DNA of 5,905 nt, taken from assembly GCA_025061865.1 (NCBI GenBank), contig JANXAA010000011.1, positions 2,742 through 8,646 of the forward strand, written 5' to 3'. Positions within the stretch are counted from its first letter, which is position 1. The number at the start of each line of letters is the position of its first letter. Below the pieces are notes generated by a model that searched no databases, was not told the origin of the DNA, and saw only the letters and a program-made list of their open reading frames with translations. The stretch comes from Acidobacteriota bacterium (GTDB lineage Bacteria; Acidobacteriota; HRBIN11). Of this stretch, positions 1 through 5,136 are shown one piece after another. The translations under genes and the position numbers were made by a program.

Positions 1-641
1 AGGTCGCTATCCAGGAAGACGTCAACACCCGAAAGGGCGTCGAGCGGATCACCCGGTACGCCTTTGAGTATGCCCGAGCTCGGGGGTACCGGAGTGTCTG
101 CATGAGCGACAAGAGCAACGCCCTCCGGTATTCAGGCGACCTCTGGCAACGGACATTCTGGGCGGTCGCCGCTGAGTACCCGGACATCCAGGCGTGGCAC
201 TTGTATATTGACGCCTTGGCCATGCAGATGGTCAAGCGGCCTCAGCAGTTTGAGGTCATCGTCACAAATAACATGTTCGGAGATATCGTGAGCGACTTGG
301 GGGCCCAGCTCCAGGGAGGCCTGGGAATGGCTCCCTCGGCCAATATCCACCCGGGGCGGGTGTCCATGTTCGAGCCCGTCCACGGCTCAGCCCCCAAGTA
401 TGCCGGTCAGAACGTAGCGAACCCGATGGCGGCCGTCCTGACAGCCGGGATGATGATGGAATACTTAGGCTTCCCCGAGGTCTACCGGGCCATCGAAGCC
501 GCCGTCGTCGCCGCCCTCCAGGCCGGCGTCGTGACCCGCGACCTGGCCGAGGTCCTGGGCGTGTCGCCATGGGGCACGAGGGAAGTCGGTAACTGGCTAA
601 CCGAGTACGTCGCCCAGTCGGAAGTTCCCAGTAAAAAGTAA
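1..641 (+). CDS. Isocitrate/isopropylmalate/tartrate dehydrogenase-family oxidoreductase, 3' part
   Basis: The reading frame (codons from base 3) is open to the left edge and ends at TAA 639-641, leaving the C-terminal 212 residues of a family that is usually about 340-370 long. These enzymes oxidatively decarboxylate 2-hydroxy acids with NAD(P) and Mg2+ or Mn2+ in the cytoplasm. Visible family marks, in order, are DKSNALRYS (catalytic Lys), YIDALAMQ (metal/substrate Asp), TNNMFGDIVSDLGAQ (two metal-binding Asp), and FEPVHGSAPKYAG followed by NVANP (NAD adenine-binding loop). The C-terminus has the usual TREVG segment. KSNAL with S...W and the SANIHPG...SMFEPVHGSAP wording look closer to the tartrate dehydrogenase/3-isopropylmalate clade than to classical LeuB, but substrate cannot be fixed because the N-terminal substrate-loop arginines lie outside the window. 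An internal ATG at 102 falls inside the conserved core and is not the start. Family assignment is firm; substrate is open. Confidence 0.93.
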   Translation, partial: VAIQEDVNTRKGVERITRYAFEYARARGYRSVCMSDKSNALRYSGDLWQRTFWAVAAEYPDIQAWHLYIDALAMQMVKRPQQFEVIVTNNMFGDIVSDLGAQLQGGLGMAPSANIHPGRVSMFEPVHGSAPKYAGQNVANPMAAVLTAGMMMEYLGFPEVYRAIEAAVVAALQAGVVTRDLAEVLGVSPWGTREVGNWLTEYVAQSEVPSKK

Positions 642-643
642 AA

Positions 644-778
644 AGGTCCCAGGTACCAGGTGCCGGGCCCCAAGAGGCAGAAAGCCCTACGTCTCGGATT
701 TCAGGTCCCAGGATTGGGGCGTCGGGACCACCGCTTGCCCTTTCCCGGGACTTGGCACCTGGCCCCCGGGACCTTATA
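644..778. repeat. Heptad repeats forming an imperfect inverted repeat, spacer 1
   Basis: Beginning three bases after the dehydrogenase stop, four 7-nt units run in register: AGGTCCC, AGGTACC, AGGTGCC, GGGCCCC (644-671). A second set begins with the same AGGTCCC at 703 and continues AGGATTG, GGGCGTC, GGGACCA to 730. Near the next gene the complementary orientation appears, also in 7-nt steps: CCCGGGA, CTTGGCA, CCTGGCC, CCCGGGA (744-771), then the weaker CCTTATA. Bases 645-664 and 754-773 are inverted copies matching at 17 of 20 positions. A 7-nt period is not a multiple of three, so this is not coding. Function is unknown; the arms could fold the spacer RNA or DNA into a long-range stem. Confidence 0.75.
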
Positions 779-780
779 CG
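752..780 (+). promoter_or_regulatory. Possible sigma-70-type promoter for hemQ-like gene
   Basis: TTGGCA (752-757) lies 17 bases before TATACG (775-780), a 5/6 and 4/6 match to the usual -35 and -10 boxes with ideal spacing. Transcription would start around 787, giving a leader of roughly 19 bases before the ATG at 806. The -10-like hexamer is duplicated at 790-795 by the tandem repeat. In GC-rich, repeat-laden sequence such matches can arise by chance, so this is tentative. Confidence 0.3.
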
Positions 781-795
781 CCGGGACCTTATACG
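766..795 (+). repeat. Perfect 15-bp tandem duplication before hemQ-like gene
   Basis: CCGGGACCTTATACG occurs at 766-780 and again, base for base, at 781-795. The last G of the second copy is the first base of the ribosome-binding site. Each copy carries a TATACG hexamer and a GACCT that is complementary to the AGGTC at 797-801. The duplication is directly visible; its origin (slippage) and any role are inference. Confidence 0.9.
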
Positions 796-801
796 GAGGT
801 C
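785..801 (+). promoter_or_regulatory. Ribosome-binding site of hemQ-like gene, in a possible hairpin
   Basis: GGAGGT (795-800) is a strong Shine-Dalgarno sequence five bases before the ATG at 806, and it decides the start. GACCT at 785-789 can pair with AGGTC at 797-801 around a 7-base loop, covering half of the site. The first copy of the 15-bp repeat offers the same GACCT at 770-774 as an alternative partner. Only 5 bp pair, so the hairpin is weak alone. Confidence 0.6.
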
Positions 802-805
802 AAGG

Positions 806-1486
806 ATGGAGGAACGGAGCCTAAACCACTTCACGCTCCTGCAATTCACGGAGACCTACTGGGGGCTTCCGGTAAGCCAGCGTCGGGACGTCCACCAGCG
901 CTTCTGGGGACGGGTCCGGGAGGCAGCCGACCGGGCCTACCTCTATCAGGTCTTCCCAGCTCGGGCCGATGGGGACTTGCTCCTGTGGTGTGCTGTGCGA
1001 GTCCTTGAACCGGAACGACCCGGGCGGTTCTTCGCCGACTTAGGAACGGTCCTGTCGAACGTCCGGCCCTATCTGCGGTCAGTGCAGACCCTATGGGGCT
1101 TCACGAAGCCCTCGGTCTATGCCCGAGGTCAAAGCCCCCAAGAGATGGACCCCTTCGGCGAGTCACGGAGGGCCTACTTGGTCGTTTATCCTTTCGTCAA
1201 GACGGCCGAGTGGTATCTCCTGAGCAAGGACACCCGGCAGGGCATGATGAACGAACACATCCGCGTCGGACGCCAGTATCCTGCCATCCTGCAGTTACTC
1301 CTCTACTCCTTCGGCGTCCAGGACCAGGAGTTCGTCGTCGTTTACGAGATGGACGACCTCATGGAATTTTCGGACCTCGTGCAGGACCTCCGGGCGACGG
1401 AAGTCCGACGGTACACTGAGCGGGATACCCCGATCATTACAGCCCTGTACCGGCCGGCCGAAGAGACGCTCCGACTCTTTGAATAA
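806..1486 (+). CDS. hemQ: Chlorite dismutase-family protein, probable coproheme decarboxylase HemQ
   Basis: This 226-residue protein belongs to the haem-binding chlorite dismutase/HemQ family. HemQ (ChdC) converts coproheme III to haem b with peroxide as the last step of the coproporphyrin-dependent route; it is cytoplasmic and usually a pentamer. The C-terminal half carries the family pattern: YPFVK at 128-132 (catalytic-type Tyr and conserved Lys of the YPxxK motif in HemQs), EWYLL at 135-139, MMNEH at 147-151 with the presumed proximal His151, then YSFGVQDQEFVVVYE and LVQDLRATEVRRYTERDTP. The YPxxK tyrosine favours coproheme decarboxylase over true chlorite dismutase. The ATG at 806 is preceded by GGAGGT at 5-base spacing; an upstream TTG at 752 would add 18 residues encoded by intergenic repeats and is unlikely. 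The neighbours are not other haem genes, so pathway membership rests on the protein alone. Confidence 0.88.
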   Translation: MEERSLNHFTLLQFTETYWGLPVSQRRDVHQRFWGRVREAADRAYLYQVFPARADGDLLLWCAVRVLEPERPGRFFADLGTVLSNVRPYLRSVQTLWGFTKPSVYARGQSPQEMDPFGESRRAYLVVYPFVKTAEWYLLSKDTRQGMMNEHIRVGRQYPAILQLLLYSFGVQDQEFVVVYEMDDLMEFSDLVQDLRATEVRRYTERDTPIITALYRPAEETLRLFE

Positions 1487-1509
1487 AGGTCCCCGGGGGT
1501 CAGGGGCTA

Positions 1510-1547
1510 AGACTCCAAGCCCCGCTCGCGAAGAGCGGATAAAGTCT
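1510..1547 (+). other. Local hairpin, left member of the REP-like pair
   Basis: CCGCTC (1522-1527) pairs perfectly with GAGCGG (1533-1538) around GCGAA, and AGACT (1510-1514) can pair with AGTCT (1543-1547) below it. A short pyrimidine run (TCTTCTTTCCC) follows, so weak transcription termination after hemQ is possible, but there is no proper T tract. Confidence 0.6.
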
Positions 1548-1587
1548 TCTTTCCCGAGACCCGAGACCTCATCATGCATTCTGACGA

Positions 1588-1607
1588 CCCCGCTCTGGCG
1601 AGCGGGG
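1588..1607. other. Perfect 8-bp hairpin, right member of the REP-like pair
   Basis: CCCCGCTC (1588-1595) and GAGCGGGG (1600-1607) are perfect complements around the loop TGGC. The same CCCGCTC/GAGCGG words form the left hairpin at 1522-1538, so the two are related. No T run follows on either strand, which argues against an ordinary intrinsic terminator. Confidence 0.75.
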
Positions 1608-1637
1608 CTCGGAGTCCAGGGACCTCAGTGAAATAGG

Positions 1638-2639
1638 ATGGGCGACAGTATGTCTGAGGAACGACCCGAACCGACACTATCTTCATCGATCTCACCGCCC
1701 GTCGGGTTCGAGTCCTTTCCGACCTGGCGGCCGCCTTCCGGGCGGATGATGGCCTGGAGTGCGGTCCTTTTCGGCTTGACCTTCCTCACGGCCCTGGTCG
1801 TGGGGACCTACCACATGATCGCTTTCTCCCAGTCGGTCGGTAGGTCCGTCCGACCCCTCCAGGAGCCTTCTATCGTGCCGTCGATTTTCCAGGAGCCCCG
1901 GCTCCTATGGATGGGCCTGCCCTACGCGGTCGTCCTGCTGGTAATCCTGCTGAGCCATGAGTTGGGCCACTACCTATTCTGTTGGCGCTACCGGGTCGAC
2001 GCCACGCTTCCCGTGTTCATCCCGGCCCCGACCCTCATCGGGACCTTTGGGGCCTTCATCCGTATTCGGGGCGTCATTCCTCATCGGAATGCCCTATTAG
2101 ACATCGGAGTCGCCGGACCCCTGACAGGCTTCTTATGTAGCCTTCCATTTCTGGCCCTCGGCGTCGTCCTGTCCCAGCCGATGACAGCGGGGCCACCCCC
2201 CACGGACGGAGATACCGGCATCATTTATTTCGGCGAACCCTTGATCTGGAAGCTCCTGGTATGGCTCCTCCGGGACGACCCCCCGGGGACGGACCTGATG
2301 GTCCACCCCATCGCCCTGGCGGCCTGGTTCGGAGTCTTAGCGACGAATCTGAATCTATTCCCTATCGGTCAACTCGACGGCGGCCACGTGGCTTACGCTG
2401 TCCTGGGGCCGCGAGCCCGATGGCTGAGTCGGGCCTTCTGGTTCGGCCTGGCGGCTTTAGCCATTCATAACTTCGTGTGGTTCGCTTGGACTTTGATGAC
2501 CCTCTTAATCGGCTTTCGGCACCCGCCGACCCTCTGGGATGACCGTCCCTTAGACGGCCGGCGCCGGTGGCTAGCCTTGGCCGCCGCCGGGGTGTTCTTT
2601 CTGACCTTCATGCCGGACCCCGTCCGGATTCATCTATAA
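1638..2639 (+). CDS. Site-2-type intramembrane zinc metalloprotease (peptidase M50)
   Basis: This is a 333-residue integral membrane protein. HELGH at 107-111 in a hydrophobic helix is the zinc-binding HExxH motif with its catalytic Glu, and NLNLFPIGQLDGGH at 237-250 supplies the third zinc ligand (Asp247) in the second M50 motif. Hydrophobic stretches lie near residues 38-62, 92-115, 153-178, 222-245, 265-292 and 309-325, and the first 35 residues are polar. GTFGAFIRIRGVIPHR between the motifs is typical of EGY/cyanobacterial-type S2P relatives; there is no PDZ domain, unlike RseP. Such enzymes cleave membrane substrates within the bilayer, often releasing regulators such as anti-sigma factors; no substrate gene is visible nearby. 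The start is uncertain: ATG 1638 has no well-placed ribosome-binding site, while the in-frame ATG at 1650 has AGGA 11 bases upstream and would remove four residues. Confidence 0.92.
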   Translation: MGDSMSEERPEPTLSSSISPPVGFESFPTWRPPSGRMMAWSAVLFGLTFLTALVVGTYHMIAFSQSVGRSVRPLQEPSIVPSIFQEPRLLWMGLPYAVVLLVILLSHELGHYLFCWRYRVDATLPVFIPAPTLIGTFGAFIRIRGVIPHRNALLDIGVAGPLTGFLCSLPFLALGVVLSQPMTAGPPPTDGDTGIIYFGEPLIWKLLVWLLRDDPPGTDLMVHPIALAAWFGVLATNLNLFPIGQLDGGHVAYAVLGPRARWLSRAFWFGLAALAIHNFVWFAWTLMTLLIGFRHPPTLWDDRPLDGRRRWLALAAAGVFFLTFMPDPVRIHL

Positions 2640-2657
2640 TTCAAATCATTCAAGACG

Positions 2658-2786
2658 TTGGGTGCCAGGGGTTCGGTGTCGGGGGTTGGGAACTTGGGGA
2701 CGCGGGCTTAAACTTATGGGCAGACGCATACGACGATCAGGTCAGCTTTTCCGACCCCTGAGGGAACCCGACACCCGGCACCGAAC
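2658..2786. repeat. Heptad repeats forming an imperfect inverted repeat, spacer 3
   Basis: From about 2658 the plus strand reads in 7-nt steps TTGGGTG, CCAGGGG, TTCGGTG, TCGGGGG, TTGGGAA, CTTGGGG. On the far side of the spacer the reverse complement appears (2765-2786), again with CGGGTGT-like heptads. Bases 2671-2690 and 2767-2786 are inverted copies matching at 17 of 20. The left part has five runs of three or more G (2660-2662, 2668-2671, 2681-2685, 2688-2690, 2696-2699), so a G-quadruplex with one 9-base loop is conceivable. The sequence between the arms (2705-2760) shows nothing recognisable. Confidence 0.75.
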
Positions 2787-2789
2787 ACG

Positions 2790-2805
2790 CCTCATCGAAT
2801 GAGGT
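2790..2805 (+). promoter_or_regulatory. pdxJ ribosome-binding site inside a perfect 6-bp hairpin
   Basis: GAGGT (2801-2805) is the ribosome-binding site for the ATG at 2811, spacing five bases. CCTCAT (2790-2795) is the exact complement of ATGAGG (2799-2804) around the loop CGA, so the site can be hidden in a tight hairpin, extendable by a G-U pair (2789-2805). An alternative ATG at 2799 lies inside this stem. The pairing is directly visible; translational control by it is inference. Confidence 0.6.
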
Positions 2806-2810
2806 CTGCC

Positions 2811-3533
2811 ATGGCATGGGTAAAGTTGGGGGTCAACATCGACCATGTGGCCACCCTCCGGCAGGCTCGTCGGGAACGGGACCCGGACCCCGTCTTAGCG
2901 GCCCTGATTGCCGAGCAGGCCGGCGCTGACGGCGTCACGGCTCACCTTCGAATGGACCGCCGTCACATTCAAGAGCGGGACCTGGAGATCCTCCGTCAGA
3001 CGGTAAAGACCCGCCTGAACCTGGAGATGGCCCCCACGCAAGAAATGGTCCAGATCGCCCTACGGTTCAAGCCGGACCAGTGCACCTTAGTCCCCGAACG
3101 ACCTGAAGAAGTGACGACGGAAGGGGGCCTGGACGTCGTCTTCCATCAGGACGTCGTCCGCCGGATCGTCCAGCGGCTCCAGGACGCCGGTATCGAAGTT
3201 AGCATCTTCATCGACCCTCAACTCGAACAGGTCCGGGCCACCCAGCGAGTCGGGGCAAATGCCATCGAGATCAACACGAACGCTTACGCCCATGCGACAT
3301 CCCCGGAGATTCGAAAACAGGAACTGGACCACATCCGGCAGGCGGCTCAAATGGCGGCCCGGCTGGGCTTGCGGGTCTTGGCGGGCCACGCATTGAATTA
3401 TCATAACGTCCGGCCGATCGTCGAGATCCCGGAGATCGAGGAGCTCAACATCGGCCATGCTATCGTCGCCCGGGCCCTCTTTGTCGGCTTTTTCGAGGCC
3501 GTCCGGGAGATGAAGCGTCTGTTGGAACGGTAA
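2811..3533 (+). CDS. pdxJ: Pyridoxine 5'-phosphate synthase PdxJ
   Basis: PdxJ condenses 1-deoxy-D-xylulose 5-phosphate with 3-amino-2-oxopropyl phosphate to make pyridoxine 5'-phosphate, the ring-closing step of DXP-dependent vitamin B6 synthesis; it is a cytoplasmic TIM-barrel octamer. The product is 240 residues against about 243 in E. coli, and key positions fall on the same numbers: NIDHVATLRQAR at 9-20, His45 in TAHLR, Glu72 in NLEM, VTTEGG at 101-106, Glu153, His193 in AGHALNYHN, and LNIGHA at 212-217 (phosphate binding). Two differences from the E. coli protein as I remember it: the HLRED segment reads HLRMD (Glu48 to Met), and IEIHTG reads IEINTN. The start at 2811 gives MAWVKLGVNIDH, the usual N-terminus, with GAGGT five bases upstream; ATG 2799 would add MRSA. 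The next gene is not acpS, a common partner elsewhere. Confidence 0.97.
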   Translation: MAWVKLGVNIDHVATLRQARRERDPDPVLAALIAEQAGADGVTAHLRMDRRHIQERDLEILRQTVKTRLNLEMAPTQEMVQIALRFKPDQCTLVPERPEEVTTEGGLDVVFHQDVVRRIVQRLQDAGIEVSIFIDPQLEQVRATQRVGANAIEINTNAYAHATSPEIRKQELDHIRQAAQMAARLGLRVLAGHALNYHNVRPIVEIPEIEELNIGHAIVARALFVGFFEAVREMKRLLER

Positions 3534-3801
3534 AAGCCGTAGGTGGGCAGACGGTCCGATAGGCACAGGGGGAGTAGGGACGATCCTCGGAGCCGCCCCT
3601 ACGGGGCGCGTGCGCAGGGATGGGACTGGGTCATTCTCCAGAGCCGACCTTCATTCTCGCAAGCAGGGGTTGGACTTACGGCCGCCGTCCCCGGTGGCAT
3701 CAGGACGGAGGGGCTGTCCCGATCTGGGGCGACCCCGAGGAGGGCCCTTGCCATCTTATCTGCCCAACTGCCCATCTGCCGACCTGCTGACTTTTACGGC
3801 T
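3534..3801. other. 268-bp spacer 4: hairpins and inverted 8-nt repeats, no gene seen
   Basis: Between pdxJ and the YchF-like gene there is no convincing coding sequence; an open frame from GTG 3610 reads Arg/Pro/Gly-rich low-complexity residues and lacks family similarity. TGGGCAGA at 3544-3551 and TCTGCCCA at 3759-3766 are perfect inverted 8-mers about 210 bases apart. CGCCCC/GGGGCG (3594-3599 and 3603-3608) form a perfect 6-bp hairpin with loop TAC. Further GC-rich complementary pieces lie around 3675-3740 (for example GGGG-CGA-CCCC). No clear promoter was found. Confidence 0.55.
3759..3790 (+). repeat. Four tandem 8-nt repeats ending 11 bp before the YchF-like start
   Basis: The units TCTGCCCA, ACTGCCCA, TCTGCCGA and CCTGCTGA follow each other without gaps, degrading towards the right. 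The reverse-complement family occurs near the pdxJ stop (3544-3567: TGGGCAGA, CGGTCCGA, TAGGCACA), so the spacer is bracketed by opposed 8-nt repeats, the counterpart of the 7-nt repeats in the other spacers. The position just upstream of the ATG at 3802 would allow an effect on translation, since no normal ribosome-binding site is visible there. Confidence 0.8.
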
Positions 3802-4863
3802 ATGCGCATTGGTCTGATCGGTCGGCCGGCGAGCGGCAAGACGTCGGTGTTCCGTATCCTGACGGGCTATTCGGGCGATGCCCCACTCCACACGAGCGAA
3901 CCTGAAGTCGGGGTATATCTGATCCCGGACGCCCGCCTGGAACAGGTCGCCCAGTGGGCGGGGTGCGAACGCCGGACCCCGGCCACGGTGGAGCTTTGGG
4001 ACCCGCCCTCTCACTGGTCCCTCCAAGATGGGACGGCGCCGCGTCTGATCGGGGAACTCCGCACGACGGACGCCCTCCTGCATGTTTTAGACCTCTGGGG
4101 CTTGGACATCCTAGACCCCACCGAGGCCGTCCGGCGGGCGGAAGACCTGGAGCGTACGCTCATCACAGCCGACCTTCAGGTCTTGCAAACCCGCTACCAG
4201 CGACTCCAACAGGAGTATGCCAAGCGGCATCAGGAAGACCTCTTGAAGGAAAGCCAATCCGTCAGCGCTCTGCTAAAATGCCTCCAGGCTGAGCGGCCCC
4301 TCCGGGCCGAGCCGTGGCCTCAGGACGTCGCCCACCGTATGCAGGGCTATGGCCTGCTGTCGGCCAAGCCCATCTTCCACCTGTTGAACGTGGCCGAACG
4401 TCACCTGGGTGACGCCGCCGTGGCGGCTACCCTCCAAATGATCGTCCAGAGACTCCCTTGGGCAGGGACCTCTTATACCTCCGCTCATCTCGAGCTGGAG
4501 CTCGTCCGGATGGATCCTGCCGAGCGGACCGAGTGGCAAGCCGTCTACGGTCTGTCCGACCTCCTACCGGACCGCATGGCCGGGCCCCTCCTGGGGGCTT
4601 TGGGCTTCCTCCGGTTCTACACGGTCATCGGCGGCGAAGCCCGGGCTTGGCTTCTGCCGACCGGCGCGACGGCGGCCCAGGCGGCCGGTCGGATTCACAC
4701 TGACATGGCACGAGGCTTCATCCGGGCCGAGGTCCTGAACTTTCGGGAGATTGGCTCCGTGGCCAGTTTCCACGAGGCCCGTCGGCAAGGCCGTCTCCGT
4801 CTGGAAGGCCGGGACTACGTCGTCCAGGACGGTGACATCCTAACTGTCAAGTTTGCCGTGTAA
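3802..4863 (+). CDS. Divergent YchF/OLA1-like P-loop NTPase with C-terminal TGS domain (DUF933)
   Basis: The 353-residue product aligns by eye along the length of YchF (about 363 residues), an Obg-related ATPase linked to ribosomes and stress. GRPASGKT at 7-14 is the P-loop. EPEVGV at 34-39 corresponds to the EPNVGV switch region. NVAE at 196-199 matches YchF's unusual NxxE, which replaces the NKxD of true GTPases and gives ATP preference. Residues 275-353 are the TGS/DUF933 end (AQAAGRIHTDMARGFIRAEV, then LRLEGRDYVVQDGDI). The middle third is probably coiled-coil. The oddity is switch II: the family's PATVEFVDIAGL is here PATVELWDPPSHW, so the DxxG glycine is lost (D67-P-P-S70), which suggests altered or absent hydrolysis. 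The start is set by MRIGLIGRP, the normal beta-strand before the P-loop; no good ribosome-binding site precedes it. Probably a YchF paralogue rather than YchF itself. Confidence 0.85.
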   Translation: MRIGLIGRPASGKTSVFRILTGYSGDAPLHTSEPEVGVYLIPDARLEQVAQWAGCERRTPATVELWDPPSHWSLQDGTAPRLIGELRTTDALLHVLDLWGLDILDPTEAVRRAEDLERTLITADLQVLQTRYQRLQQEYAKRHQEDLLKESQSVSALLKCLQAERPLRAEPWPQDVAHRMQGYGLLSAKPIFHLLNVAERHLGDAAVAATLQMIVQRLPWAGTSYTSAHLELELVRMDPAERTEWQAVYGLSDLLPDRMAGPLLGALGFLRFYTVIGGEARAWLLPTGATAAQAAGRIHTDMARGFIRAEVLNFREIGSVASFHEARRQGRLRLEGRDYVVQDGDILTVKFAV

Positions 4864-5136
4864 GCGGGCTGACTAGACGATGCGCCTCGCTTGGGCAAAT
4901 AGGGGAGATACCTCTAAGGCCATGGGGGTATCCCATCTTCATTATGTGAAGCTCACCGACTGGACTCTCTCCCAGGGACGAGAGCCCCCGGCGGGGACGC
5001 CACCCCGACAAGCAGGAGACCCCAGACGTCGGTCTGGGGCATTGCGTATTCATTCGCAGGCCGGAGGCCTGGGATGCCCGGGGGGACGCTTACGCCTCTC
5101 TACCTACACCCCATCCGCTGACCTACCCGCCGCCGA
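4864..5136. other. 273-bp hairpin-rich spacer between convergent genes; candidate structured RNA or element remnant
   Basis: No credible gene. Successive complementary pairs on the plus strand are ATGGG/CCCAT (4922-4926, 4932-4936), CTTCA/TGAAG (4937-4941, 4947-4951), CTCTC/GAGAG (4967-4971, 4980-4984), CCCC/GGGG (4986-4989, 4993-4996), CCCCAGAC/GTCTGGGG (5020-5027, 5032-5039) and CAGGCC/GGCCTG (5057-5062, 5066-5071). The run AAGCAGGAG followed by a GC stem (5010-5039) resembles the right ends and reRNA 3' parts of IS200/IS605-type tnpB elements, but I see no TnpB protein remains. From 5136 back to about 5098 the minus strand is G-rich (GGGTAGG, GGATGGGG, GTGTAGG), again directly after a stop codon. 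A 107-codon open frame at 4880-5203 is judged spurious. Confidence 0.5.
5020..5039. other. Perfect 8-bp hairpin between convergent genes
   Basis: CCCCAGAC and GTCTGGGG pair without mismatch around GTCG. It has the same dimensions (8-bp stem, 4-base loop) as the hairpin at 1588-1607. It sits between the stops of the YchF-like gene (4863) and the minus-strand ATPase (5137), where a two-way terminator would be expected, but neither strand shows a T run after the stem. Confidence 0.75.

Larger units (their letters stand above)
1487..1637. repeat. Nested inverted repeat with heptads (REP-like), spacer 2
   Basis: AGGTCCC follows the hemQ stop at once, then CGGGGGT and CAGGGGC in 7-nt steps. Bases 1511-1529 and 1598-1616 are inverted copies matching at 18 of 19 positions (the mismatch allows a G-U pair). 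Outside them AGGTCCC (1487-1493) faces GGGACCT (1619-1625). CCCGAGA is repeated exactly at 1553-1559 and 1560-1566. The two arms also contain separate local hairpins, listed next, so the spacer can adopt mutually exclusive folds. This layout of paired hairpins resembles REP/BIME elements. No gene was found in it. Confidence 0.8.

Noticed and set aside
644..795. CRISPR-like array
   Set aside because: Units are 7 or 15 bases with no unique spacers between them, which does not fit CRISPR repeats.
262..849. 195-codon minus-strand open frame
   Set aside because: Arg/Pro/Gly-rich translation with no family resemblance, antisense to the well-conserved dehydrogenase end and the spacer repeats; a product of GC-rich composition.
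806..1486. True chlorite dismutase
   Set aside because: The YPxxK motif with its tyrosine and the NEH segment fit HemQ-type coproheme decarboxylases; no (per)chlorate reductase genes are nearby.
1705..1715. GGTTCGAGTCC, the typical tRNA T-loop sequence
   Set aside because: It lies inside the M50 coding sequence, the flanking bases cannot form the 5-bp T stem (TCGGG versus CCTTT), and no acceptor or anticodon arm is present.
3610..3801. N-terminal extension of the YchF-like protein from GTG 3610
   Set aside because: The extra 64 residues are Arg/Pro/Gly-rich, encoded by hairpins and tandem 8-mers, and the family begins directly at MRIGLIGRP.
5020..5039. Bidirectional intrinsic terminator
   Set aside because: Position and stem are suitable, but no T run follows the stem on either strand, so it is recorded only as a hairpin.
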